A DNA stretch of 64,000 nucleotides from Pelodera strongyloides (taxonomy: Eukaryota; Nematoda; Chromadorea; Rhabditida; Rhabditidae), in NCBI GenBank assembly GCA_036852015.1, contig JAANDG010000027.1, positions 310,001 to 374,000 on the forward strand. The letters are read 5' to 3'. The notes under the pieces are model-generated. The model saw only the letters and a program-made list of their open reading frames with translations, was not told where the DNA came from and did no database searches. A program made the translations under genes and the position numbers. Below are positions 1 to 10,527 of this stretch, piece after piece; the stretch's first letter is position 1, and the number at the start of each line of letters is the position of its first letter.

Positions 1-705
1 AAATGTGAAATCTATGCAGAAACAGATAAAAAACAGGTGCGCGGCGCTTTCGCCCAAGCTTCGCTCAGATTTCGCGAAAGGATAGTCAGTGCACGCGCCT
101 GGACGTGGCGAGAGTCCGGCGAAGATTGGGCGAAGTGTGCGGCGAACTCGCTTTTATTCGCTGCGCACCAACCGAGTTTCGTCAGTTAGCATTTTCGATG
201 ATACATTTCTGGGAAAAATATTTGTACATAAATGTTCTCACATCGACGTTCACACGGATAATAGGGAATGCGAATGCTTGGGTTTTATATAGTTGATTTA
301 CATCTCTCATTTGCTTTATGTGACCAAATTTTTCATACATTCTACCGACTTTGAGTAAAAACGATCAAAGTTCAATCAAAGTATGACTATGGTCTACATG
401 AGCATTTTGAATGAAAACCGATTGCCCCGTATCTATTTTCTAGTTTATTACCTCAAAAAAGGCAAATAAAACGAAATGGATTGGTAGTTGTCGATGTCAA
501 TTTATATAGTCGTTTGCGTGAGTAAATAAAGGGCAATTTCACCTTTTCAAATGGGGATAGTTCAATTTTTTCGTATGTAAAAGTGAGTCACGCATTATAC
601 TATTTTCAGTATACTGATTTCTCCTGTAAAAGGACGAAATTTGACATGGGTATAATTTTCCTTTAAAGTATTTTTGGGCACTGGTTTTGCACCAAGGTAA
701 GGCGT

Positions 706-765
706 GTTCAGCGTACCATGGTATCTACCATGGTCCATGGTACGATGGTACGATGGTACCGACCA
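706..765. repeat. Palindromic ACCATGG cluster
   Basis: GTACCATGG, CTACCATGG and CCATGGTACGATGGTACGAT in quick succession form overlapping palindromes. Confidence 0.6.
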
Positions 766-1299
766 GTTAGCTTATTTCTATTTCATTCACCCTTATATTC
801 ATGATGAAACACTATCAGAGTCTCGATAAGACATTCTCTCATCTACTCACTTTCTCAAATAATAACCACACCCAAAAATATGCTTGCGCGCGAGATAGAC
901 GAACCTAGGGAAATAAAATAAGACGCGAAAGAAGTGCGTGAAAACTGTGGTGGAGTGAAACTAATTGTAAGAAAAGGGATGATTATGAGTCTGCTGGCGT
1001 ACGTAATTATTACTATTATCATTTTCAGACATAGACCATACCATACCCATACCAGTCTTATCTAGCCTTATAGTAGACCTTATTAGTCTTCGTGTCGTAG
1101 AGCTTAGTCCATTAGATGTAAGAATACGTGCTAAATGTAGATTAGCTTACAAAAAAAACTGTGATCGCAGGCCCGCAGGCGAACATACGGCCCTACGGCT
1201 ATGCATTGGAAATATATGAGCGAGCTAATTTTAACAGCTCTAATTAATTGATGGTGACTAAGTTTAGCTCAATACAAAATGCATTTCGAAATGGAGAAT

Positions 1300-1675
1300 T
1301 TAGAGAGAGCGAGAGAAAGAGAGGGAGAGAAAGAGAGCGAGAGAGAGAGAGAGAAAAGAGGAAATAGAAATAAACGTTTCTTGTAAACAAAATTCCGCGG
1401 ATTCCTTCTAGAAAAGAGTGCATGTTGATGATGAGTCATTGAATAAGTTGAGAATAGTTGGCTATTCCGCTGCCGGCATCACAGAGAAAGAAGGAGGGAT
1501 AGAGAGAGATCTATAAAAAAGAGAGGTGGAGAGAGAGAGAGGGAGAAAGAGATATCTATGAAAAGAGAGAGAATTGGAGAGAGAGAGAGGAAGAGAAAGA
1601 GGGAGAGAGAGAGAGAGATCCACGAAAATAGAGAGAAGGGGAGAGAGAGAGGAAGGGAAAGAGAGAGAGAATATA
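1300..1675. repeat. GA-rich microsatellite region
   Basis: Interrupted (GA)n tracts at 1303-1355 and 1484-1672. The minus-strand Ser/Leu-rich frames here are artefacts. Confidence 0.9.
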
Positions 1676-1869
1676 TGTGACAACTCGGCTGTCCTCAGCT
1701 AGCATTGTAACGACCATAAACTTAGGGCCGCTGACCAAAAAATTGACAGAGTCCCCAGATGCTGAATCCCGATAACTGCACCACCAACTCCACAAAAAGA
1801 GGCAGCGAAAACAAAGAACTGAAATAAACAAAAAGAAACGAGAATAACTGGGGGATTTACTTAATTTAA

Positions 1870-2040
1870 AGCGGTATGGTACGTGGTTTTGCAACCGTAT
1901 ACATACTGCACAACAATTCCCATGCATTATATGCACGTGCTCACATGTCCTTACCTCACATAATGGAAAACAATTGCACATGAAACAGAGTTACAGAATG
2001 CACTTGCCCTATATTTTCAAAAACCACGCACCACATCGCT
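1870..2040. mobile_element. MITE with AGCGGTATGGTACGTGG termini
   Basis: The ends pair: AGCGGTATGGTACGTGGTTT against AAACCACGCACCACATCGCT. A TTAA-type target surrounds it. Confidence 0.65.
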
Positions 2041-2279
2041 TAAATTATAAAAGCACAATAGGTGACTGGCAATAAAGTGATACAGAAATGATTTGCGAGT
2101 CTATTTGCGCCGACCAGCCACAATATGCAGATTATAGATGTTGATAATGTTGATCTTGCGGTGATTAGGATATACGACAATATATTTCTCTCCTTGAGAA
2201 TCTCCTATTAATATACAGTGAGACGGATAGAAAACTGTGCAATGGACTGTAATATCAACTATTCTTTTAAAAATTTTAA

Positions 2280-2408
2280 AGCGATATGACACGCGTATTA
2301 TGCTATGTAATGTACAGCCGAGAAGTCTCAGCGGGTACAGATATTTGCATATATTAGACGAAACGCAATCATTCAGCATGCATTTTACAGACCACCTAGC
2401 CTACCGCT
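2280..2408. mobile_element. Short MITE, AGCG...CGCT termini, TTAA flanks
   Basis: 129 bp between TTAA copies. Only the outermost bases of the terminal repeats match the larger family. Confidence 0.5.
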
Positions 2409-3044
2409 TTAAAGCTCTTCTTTTAGACTGATCTGGCAATATATAAGCCGCATAGCTAGTGAAGTTTTCTTTTATAGGCATTTGGTAATGTAATATGTAT
2501 ATTCTAGATGGATGGCGTTTGTTCACGGTGAATTAATTTGGGAAATTTAGCTTCTTTGGGAAAGTATTGGAATTTTAAGAATATTTACGATATAAATATG
2601 TTCGTGTGAAAATGAATGCTCTAAACTAATGGTGGAATACAAATTAACTTTTAATTCCTAAACAAACTTTGTCAAGCATGAGGCATACGCTTTTTCAACC
2701 TCTGAGGGAAGTATCTACTACCAGTATAAAAAGGAGTATCGGAGATAAGTGTTGAGCAAGCCAAATCGAATCCATTGCATGATTTTTTTTCAATATACGT
2801 TGCAAACGTTTCACATAAGGAAGGACAACTTTTCACATAAGAACTCATTGTTCCAGCATTTTGAACCTTGAAGTATTGGAGAGTCGCCTCACATAAATTG
2901 GATATAGACATAGATATAGAATAAAAATAAGCAAAAATGTCCTTACTGCTAATAACTACCAACGCATAAGCACACATTAATAGCTCCAAGCAGTGCGTTA
3001 TTGTCTAGCGTTACGCTTTACTTGTGCCAACTTTTTAGCACCGC

Positions 3045-3125
3045 ATAAAGTGTGACGCAGCAGGAATTGAACCAGTGACCTTTCACCTAACAAACAAGCG
3101 CGTTGCCACTGAGCCACAACAATAG
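3045..3125 (-). mobile_element. tRNA-like (SINE) fragment
   Basis: The minus strand has A box TGGCTCAGTGG (3106-3116) and B box GGTTCAATTCC (3063-3073). The stems are imperfect, so it reads as a tRNA-derived repeat. Confidence 0.5.
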
Positions 3126-3473
3126 CAGACGCGGAGTGACCGCCTGTGTCAGTATCTGGACTGATAACGCTTGAAATATAGGTAAAAATAAAACTTGAAG
3201 AGAGAGAGAGAGAGAAATAGATAAAAAGAGAGAGGAATTTCCAGAAATTTTGTTGTCGTTGAGGATTTTGTACTGTGTCGGAGGCGCCGACCAAAGTATT
3301 GGCATTGAAGCCCCCGGCGGAACATCAGAGAACATTGTATTCGATGAGATTCCCGACGTGATTCCCGGAGAGAGTGCAGTATTCTGAGAGATTTTAGAGA
3401 CGGAGAGAGCGGAAGCCTCAAAGGCTGGAAGTTAGAAAAACAAAATTGCTCCTTCCCTCCCCTTTCCCGAGCA

Positions 3474-3495
3474 TTCTCTCTCTCCTCCTCTCTCC

Positions 3496-3535
<40 letters not shown>

Positions 3536-3545
3536 GTCTCTCTAT

Positions 3546-3593
<48 letters not shown>
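3474..3593. repeat. (CT)n microsatellite
   Basis: Nearly pure (CT)n with a few interruptions. Confidence 0.95.
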
Positions 3594-4124
3594 GGGGCTT
3601 TCCTTCTATTTTCTGTCCCCATATAAGAAGACAACAAAATCAACCTTCGCCCGCCGATGTCAACCAAAAAAAAAAGAAAAAAAAAAGAGAGAAAATGAGG
3701 CAATTTCCCTTTAAGCCATTTTCGAACGCGAAATTGGTTTCGCCTAAAATTCCGGGAGAATACAATTACTTCGAGGAATTGTTTTGTGGAAAGGATAATG
3801 GAAAGACGGATAGTTTAAGCATAATTACTCGTCTCGCTGATGATGTTTTCGTGGTGCTACAGAGAAAAAACGCGGTGGCGAAGAAGTCTGTGCGCCAGGT
3901 CATCGCCGCGCTGCTATGTTTGAGCCAGGATATCGCTACGCTCGCCTGTGGCCTGTTTCCTATAAAGAACCATGAGCGTGTTGAGTTTTCGGTTCAGTAG
4001 AAAATTATAAAGGTTCAGAATTTAGGCTGCAGCTCACGCTAGTTCTTTGGTGTCACTAGAATATGTGAACTTGTGAGCCTTATGACAAGCTTGATTCTCG
4101 CTCTTTTCTATCTACATATCTCTT

Positions 4125-4173
4125 CCGTCTCTCTCTCTCTCTCTCTTCTTCCCTCCTGCTCTCTATCTCTCTT

Positions 4174-4207
<34 letters not shown>

Positions 4208-4245
4208 CCTCTCCGTCTCTTTCTCTCTGTCTCCTCAGTCTCTCC
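4125..4245. repeat. (CT)n microsatellite
   Basis: Interrupted (CT)n tract of about 120 bases. Confidence 0.95.
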
Positions 4246-4950
4246 CATCTCTAAAATGGAGAGCGTTATTCTCAGAACAAACAAAGCCTCAGTAATTGAA
4301 ACTAATTTCCCAAGTAATTACGGTGTTGTTGACAAAAACTGTGCTTCAAGTACAGTCTAGGCTTGGTTAGAAACAAATTTCCAAAAAAAAAAATATTTGA
4401 AGGTCATAAAGTCTCTCCTTGTCTATTAGCAAATGAATGCATGTCCGAAATGAGACTGATTTCGTGTGGCATATCACAAAAAAAGTGAAAACACTTTTCT
4501 AATCAGTGCGCTATGAGAAACATATAGGAAAAGGGGAAGCAACCACAAACAACATGAAAATGATAGAACAGAAATGTTGCAACAACTGAACCAAGTCTTG
4601 TACTATGGTAGTCAACGGGGGAGCAGCTAGCTTACTAAAAGCATAATGGGGCAGCCTCATAAACCAAACCTAAAGCACTATTTTGAGGACCTCTGCGATA
4701 GGGTCACAAGGTAAAACATTAAAAAATGACTAAAGTTCTTGCTCCGGGGGAAAGGACTGCCCTTCAGGGGATTAAAAACCCTTACAATTAGTATTAGTAC
4801 CTTAGTTGGTACATGTTGCGTGAAGCAAATAAGTTATATTGGGTCTGTAAATTTGGTCACTAAGTACTCTCTCGTTGCGAAGCGCGAGCTCTTATGGTGC
4901 GCCTTGGTTGACATTCTTTCGTGCGTATTCAACCAATAAACCATTATTAA

Positions 4951-5105
4951 AGCAGTATTGTACCTACTTTGGGAAGGAAGTTTGCATATCATATGATACG
5001 CATGTCCTATGTATCCTATGTTTTGGTGCCGGAACCAAAAATTTGCATAGGATACATAGGAAATGCGTATCAAATGCAAATTTCCCAAAGAGGTACAATA
5101 CTGCT
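4951..5105. mobile_element. Palindromic MITE, TTAA flanks
   Basis: Ends AGCAGTATTGTACC and its inverse, GGTACAATACTGCT. The inner arms contain ATCCTATGTATCCTATG and its inverse, shared with the elements at 19.06 and 42.28 kb. TTAA lies on both sides (4947-4950, 5106-5109). Confidence 0.85.
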
Positions 5106-5285
5106 TTAAGTTAGATGCCGTGTTTTGGATAACACTACCGCTAGAAGTTGGAAATGCTCCCCGGTATAGGGTAAAGAAAATTTGGACGAAATGTAGAGGA
5201 GAACTGCCGATTGAGGTAATGGTCATATCGAATTTCAAATAAAAAGCGTTCGTCTTTACGAAACTCTTTACCTTCTCTGGCTATT

Positions 5286-5366
5286 TCCCCCTCTCTCTCC
5301 CTCTCGCTCCCCCTCCCCTCTCCCTCTCTCCCCTCTCTCCCCCTCTCTCTCCCTCTCCCTCTCTTG
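5286..5366. repeat. CT/CCCTCT microsatellite
   Basis: CT-rich tract with CCCTCT variants. Confidence 0.9.
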
Positions 5367-5454
5367 CAGGAACTTAACCTTCGGTCTAAACGTATCTCAC
5401 CCGTGTGATATGTCGTCCTTTTACGCTTCGGCGCCTTCCCAAGGAATTTGTCCG

Positions 5455-5625
5455 GCAAAAACGGTTGCGGTGATTTTGACGCAAAGGTCACTCCGCGGTA
5501 ATGACAGCTTTTTTCGCGGCAGTGCTGCGGCATGTTTGCGGTAACGTGAAGGTCACGCCGCGGCACAGCCTTTTTTCGGAGCAGCAGGGTTGCGGTTCGT
5601 TTGCGGTGAGAATAACGCAAGGTCA
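5455..5625 (+). repeat. Degenerate tandem repeat, about 58-bp unit, 3 copies
   Basis: Units share GTTGCGGT, TTTGCGGTAA and GTGAAGGTCACGCCGCGG-like blocks. The region is GC-rich relative to its surroundings. Confidence 0.6.
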
Positions 5626-6389
5626 GCGGGGCATGATGGGTAAAAATATGCATATGCCGTGGGTGAGCGGTTTTCGCGATGAGTAAAATTCCTTTGAGAA
5701 GGAAATCCTTGCAAGAAAAACGAAGATGCATAAGGTAATTATATACTAAGAGAATTATGGGGCAATTAAATGATTTATGGTAAACCGTTGGAGGTATTGG
5801 GAGGATTAATCATAAGAACGCTTGAAGATGCAGAGCGTAGTGTCAGAAGCCAATTCAGAGGAGATAATACTCTAATGTCTACGACTACGATTAGGTGTTA
5901 TGCAGTCGGTATCTGTGGTAGTCCGTATGTATACATCTGCAGTAGTCCGTAGGTATGGTATAATCACCATTATTTCTGTGGTTCCAGGAAAAAATTTACC
6001 CTACGTAAGGGTGACCTTATCATCTTCTTATGTAAATGTCATTTACTGCGCGTTACTGAATACTGAGAACACGTAGTTGAATACTAATACTGAGAATGCA
6101 TGATGATAATTCCTTTTAATAAACAAAATTAAGCCAACAAAAAAGTTTAATACTCTCTTTCAAGATGTATGTAGAGGTTATTGGTTTCTATGGAAACTTT
6201 TTTTATATGATTAGATTAGCCGGAAAAATTCAACACTCGCTGATTTTACAAAACGAAACATCTACATATTCCTATAGAATCAGAAAGTATAGCTGGACTC
6301 AACGAAGAGGGAAAAATATACATTGTTGAGCAAGAAAAAAAAGAATTCAAAGATTATATTAGTGAAAGAAACAATGAAAAAGCTGCGAA

Positions 6390-7180
6390 AAAATCAATAT
6401 ATACTAATCGATAATCAATAATGTATTCGCAAAATCAATAACGTACTAGTAGATATGGGTAGGGAGATGGTTGACTAGTTTGAAGTTTTCCAAAAATTGA
6501 GTGGGAAGCAAATGCTTTCTATGCATAGTATTATGAAAACGGTGGTCGGTATAAATATCGATAAAGACAAAAAAATCAATAAATATTAATCGATATAGGA
6601 AGAGAGAGAAATTGAGAGCTGCCAAAAATGAATGGGGACGCCAATTTCTTCTATGAGTGAGAGCTAAAATAAAGACAAAGTGTACCGGGTTATATCAACC
6701 GAATCCGCAAAAACGGTGCACCGGGTCCAGTTCATTTCTGACCAATTTCCAGGCCAATTTTCTCGGGAAGCCGATTTATCTCCACCAAGTCAGAGCTCAA
6801 GAGATGTAATTGAAGCTCTGATTTGGCACACATCTAACTTTGAAAAGCGTATAGCATATTATATCATAGTATATTTCGTATGAAACAGAGGTCCGGAGTC
6901 CTGAGGACGGTTCCAGATCACTAATTTTTCCAAGTTTTCAGACGTAGGTCACGAGGTGCCCACGTATATAATATAATTTAAATCAAAAAATATATAATCG
7001 ATAAGAATTGATAGATTATCCGCGCAAAAAAAAAGAAGTTAAATCCAAGATATATAATCGATAATCAATATCAGCAATCCTCTAATCGATATCGTTAAAT
7101 ATAGAGGGGCTAGGGAATTGGGAGACTCCCAAAAACTGAGTGGGAGGACAAATGCTATCTGGGAGTAGTTTGGGAAGGGT
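6390..7180. repeat. Cluster of ATCGATAA motifs and a degenerate triplicated unit
   Basis: Repeated AATCGATAATCAATA strings alternate with three diverged copies (near 6465, 6600 and 7100) of a unit containing CCAAAAACTGAGTGGGA and AAATGCT.TCT. No coding potential. Confidence 0.5.
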
Positions 7181-7737
7181 AGGCGGCCATCTTTTTCCCC
7201 AATTTCTTTCCAACGGAATGGCTCTGCCGAATAACAGCTGTTCGTGCAATAAATAAGAAATAATTAAAGTGGTGGTGGAACGAAATAGAAAGAGGTGTCT
7301 GCAGACGATGGAGGAATGTTTGTTTGTTTGTTTGTTTGCTATTTTCATTTTCTGTATGCTTAAGTGCACTGATGCACCATTCACCAATAAGGGTGCGTGG
7401 CGAAGATATGGCGCAATAATGGCACACTTTTTGGATGAGATGCGGTGCGCCACTGTTGCGCCAAATTGCCCGTCACTCCCTGACGTGCACCTTTCGCCCA
7501 TAATTGGAATGTTACAACGCTTTAGTTTCTAACATATCATAGTAGGATCAGTGGTCCGATCCACTTTTTACAGTAAATGTTGGGAGAAGTCCAAAGGTTG
7601 TCGTAAATAGTTTACAGTTTGGCTAGTCATGTTTTGAGGAAAACGCGGAGACAATATTATGCACTAAATTCCACATAGCTTTATATTGTTTTTATGAAAC
7701 GTATCACATAGTTTTTCCTGGAAGCGAGGTTCAAACC

Positions 7738-7862
7738 TCGCAGACTGTTGACCAGGTGATGACTGTTTTCAATGAAACTTGGCCACCAAATGACATGGTC
7801 ACGAAGTGGTCACCACGAAAAAGCAGTGAGCCGTCACCAAATGGGTTCACCCATTTCCATTT
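7738..7862. repeat. GGTCACC-type dispersed repeat, copy 1
   Basis: Shares GATGACTGTTTTCAATGAAAC and CCGTCACCAAATGGGTTCAC with the copies at 15.63 and 30.13 kb. Confidence 0.65.
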
Positions 7863-8103
7863 ACGACTTTGCTTGTAGTTTTCCTCTCAGGCTGTCGAAG
7901 GTGGACTGTGGGTTTTTTAAAAGATATTTGAATACCAAAAATTGGATAATGCTGAGGCGATTCTACAAAATACAAAGAAAGGACACCTCAAATACACGCA
8001 ACGAGGGAGATAGAACTACATAGAAGACCTCATACTTGAACGGTTGTCCCACTTCTAGAAAGAGCCGCTCGGGGAGCAAATTTATGACTAATTATTACAC
8101 TTG

Positions 8104-8248
8104 TCCTCCTCTCGCTCTGTCTCTCTCTGTCTCTCCCTCTCTCTCTCCCTCTCTCCCTCTCTGTCTCTCTGTCTCTCTCTCTGTCTCTCTCTGTCTCTCT
8201 CTCTCTGTGTCTCTCTCTCTCTGTCTCTCTTACTCCCTCTCTCTTGTG
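8104..8248. repeat. (CT)n / (CTGT)n microsatellite
   Basis: CTCTCTGTCTCTC repeats over about 145 bases. Confidence 0.95.
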
Positions 8249-8384
8249 CCACATGTAGTACATTGTTTAACGCGATCCATCAAATACACTATGTTTATCT
8301 TGTTGGCAAACAAAAGATGTTTGTCGCGGGAAAGAAACATTTTGAACGTTCAAGGCTTCAAGGAATAAATACAGATATTTTCCA

Positions 8385-8572
8385 TGTACCTGGTGCTCAT
8401 GTACTCGTAAGAAAGCTTACCTCGTGCTCATGTACACGTAAGGACTTACCTGGTGCTCATGCACATGTGAGAACTATTAACTGATGCCCATGTACACGTA
8501 AGAAATCTTACCTGGTGCTCAGCTACACGTAAGAAATCATACCTGGTGCTCACGCACACGTAAGGAATCTTT
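8385..8572 (+). repeat. Tandem repeat, unit about 34 bp
   Basis: Five to six imperfect copies of TACCTGGTGCTCATGTACAC GTAAGAAATCT. Each copy contains GTAAG and TTAC(C), so each has a small hairpin. Confidence 0.8.
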
Positions 8573-9290
8573 TCCAATAAACTGTTCGCATTGACTGTGC
8601 ATCTGCACGAAGTGCGAACCACCCTCGCATACATTATCAGAATATTGATTGAAAGTAAAGGGTTTCTTCATGTATATTGTTTCATTTAATTGTTTATTGG
8701 AGCGGGGCTGGCGCCTTTGGCCTTGGCTCACAGCCAAAAGATAAAGTTTGAAAAGTTGCCAGAGAGGTTCTGATTACGCCTGGCACTTGGAAGTCGGAGA
8801 TGCGGCGTTGTAAAGTTCGAATGGAGATTCACCCCTGGATTGATCTAGCAAGTGTCGGATGTTGCAGGATTGATACTAGATTGATCTAGGACGACGCGGG
8901 ACATTTTCCAAATTGATCCAGCAATTAAACTGAGAAAAATCTCACTTGTTCTTTTCGCAAATGGAAAAAAATGAAAAATGATAGCGATTTGCGGAGATTT
9001 TATTTATCGAGCGGGCACCAGATAAACCGATAAACTGCAGGTGAAAAATAGCATATTGATTGAAACAAAGGACCTTTGCTATTTTTGCAAGTGAGTCTAT
9101 TTCATATTTAAAATTTGCTTCATTTTTCCATTAAACTTTAAAGGTGATATGTTGTGTCTATTTTATTTATTCATCTATTATGGAACATAATACACAGTAC
9201 ACAATGTGTACAACATGCACCGGGATTTAAATGGTAATATGTATATACACGAAATTAACAAAACCGTCACATATCATATAAGTCGTTTAA

Positions 9291-9728
9291 AGGGTGAGGC
9301 CCATGAGAAAAAAGTTGTCCTTACTTTACTTAAACAGGATGTCCGGAATTTTAGAAATACTTCTGTGAAAACCGCATTTCTTTACACCTAGAACTCGCAA
9401 AGTTATTCTCCGGCAAACTGTTCGGCCAGGTACCGTAGTCAGAATTAATTTTTGCGCTTTTGCGCATTACAGTATTGGAAACGCCCTGTTAATATCATAG
9501 GAATGACTTTCATTCGTTTTAACATTACTCTGAAGAGACAGGACGAAAATGAACGGATACAAACCGTAAAAACGTTCTGACTACGGTACCTGGCCGAACA
9601 GTTTGCCGGGGAATAATTATCTTAGTTCTAGGAGTAAAGAGATTCTTTTTTCACAGAAGTATTTCTCAAATTCCGGACATCCTGTGTAAATAAATTAAGG
9701 ACAACTTTTTTCTCATGGGCCTCTCCCT
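9291..9728. mobile_element. Long foldback MITE, AGGG...CCCT termini, TTAA flanks
   Basis: Arms of about 170 bp face each other. The left starts AGGGTGAGGCCCATGAGAAA and the right is its inverted partner, ending TCATGGGCCTCTCCCT. TTAA flanks both ends (9287-9290, 9729-9732). The arms share TGTCCGGAAT and the GTACCTGGCCGAACAGTTTG block. Confidence 0.85.
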
Positions 9729-10079
9729 TTAAATAAATAATAAAAAATACAGTTGCTTTTCCACTTATTCCTTCCAGTGTTCATTAAAAAAAGATAATGT
9801 TCTGAAAACACGTAATCAATAAATCAATAAACCGATAAATCAGTAGATCAATAAATCATTAAAGTAATAAATCAGTAAACAATATATCAATCAATCAGTA
9901 CATATTAATGAATCAATAAATATTAGTTCCTCGGCGGTGCCCGGGCCCACTGCGCACTGTATTGTTCAAAGTAGGTCTTTTGCTCGTTGGCCACCTGAAG
10001 AACGAATGAGTTTATCGTAGTTTTACAAAAAAAAAACAATAATACATTTAATTACCTGACCAGGTTCATCTCTTTAGAA

Positions 10080-10168
10080 GAAAAAAAGAGGGAAAGAGTG
10101 GAGAGATAGAGAGGCGAGGAAGTGTGAGAGAGAGTAAGAGAGAGAGAGAGTGAGAGAGAGAGACAAAG
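10080..10168. repeat. (GA)n microsatellite
   Basis: Interrupted GAGA tract ending in ACAAAGATAA. Confidence 0.9.
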
Positions 10169-10308
10169 ATAAATACTTTTTTTTTGTAAGAATACCACCT
10201 ACCTTCAATGGAACTTTCTTCCCCGCGTAATCGATGAAATGTGTCGTGGATGTGGTATCTGCCGTTCGTATTTCATTACAGCGACCTAAATGTTCTTTAT
10301 TTTTGACG

Positions 10309-10480
10309 GATCGGGTTAGCCTAGTGGGTAGAGCATTCGCCTCCCATACAAGATGTCAGAGGTTCGATTCCGCCCGAGGTTCAATCAATGCGGTGCTTGT
10401 CTTATGTGATAAAGAAATGTTTTATGGGATATTGTCGTGCCCCTGGCCTTCATTAAACTACAAAACATGTCCGAGCTACA
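10309..10480 (+). mobile_element. tRNA-derived SINE-like element
   Basis: A pol III A box, TAGCCTAGTGG (10317-10327), and a perfect B box, GGTTCGATTCC (10361-10371), are spaced as in a tRNA, with GCCTCCCAT at the anticodon position as in tRNA-Gly(CCC). The acceptor stem does not pair and the D and T stems have mismatches, so it is not a working tRNA. A non-tRNA body follows. Confidence 0.55.
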
Positions 10481-10527
10481 AACTACAAAAATATCATCCG
10501 ATCCAATTTAGTCCCCAAGCCAGCCTA

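Larger units (their letters stand above)
1..10300. other. Gene-free left part of the window
   Basis: I see no exon chain with consistent phases on either strand. An isolated 101-codon frame at 3695-4000 is the longest stretch of normal composition, and I cannot support it as a gene. The content is repeats, microsatellites and AT-rich unique sequence. Confidence 0.5.

Noticed and set aside
3446..4000. 184-codon plus-strand frame
   Set aside because: Its first half is CT-microsatellite translation. The rest (from 3695) has ordinary composition but no recognisable domain, splice partner or promoter context.
10309..10382. A functional tRNA-Gly(CCC) gene
   Set aside because: A and B boxes are good, but the acceptor stem does not pair and the D and T stems have mismatches.
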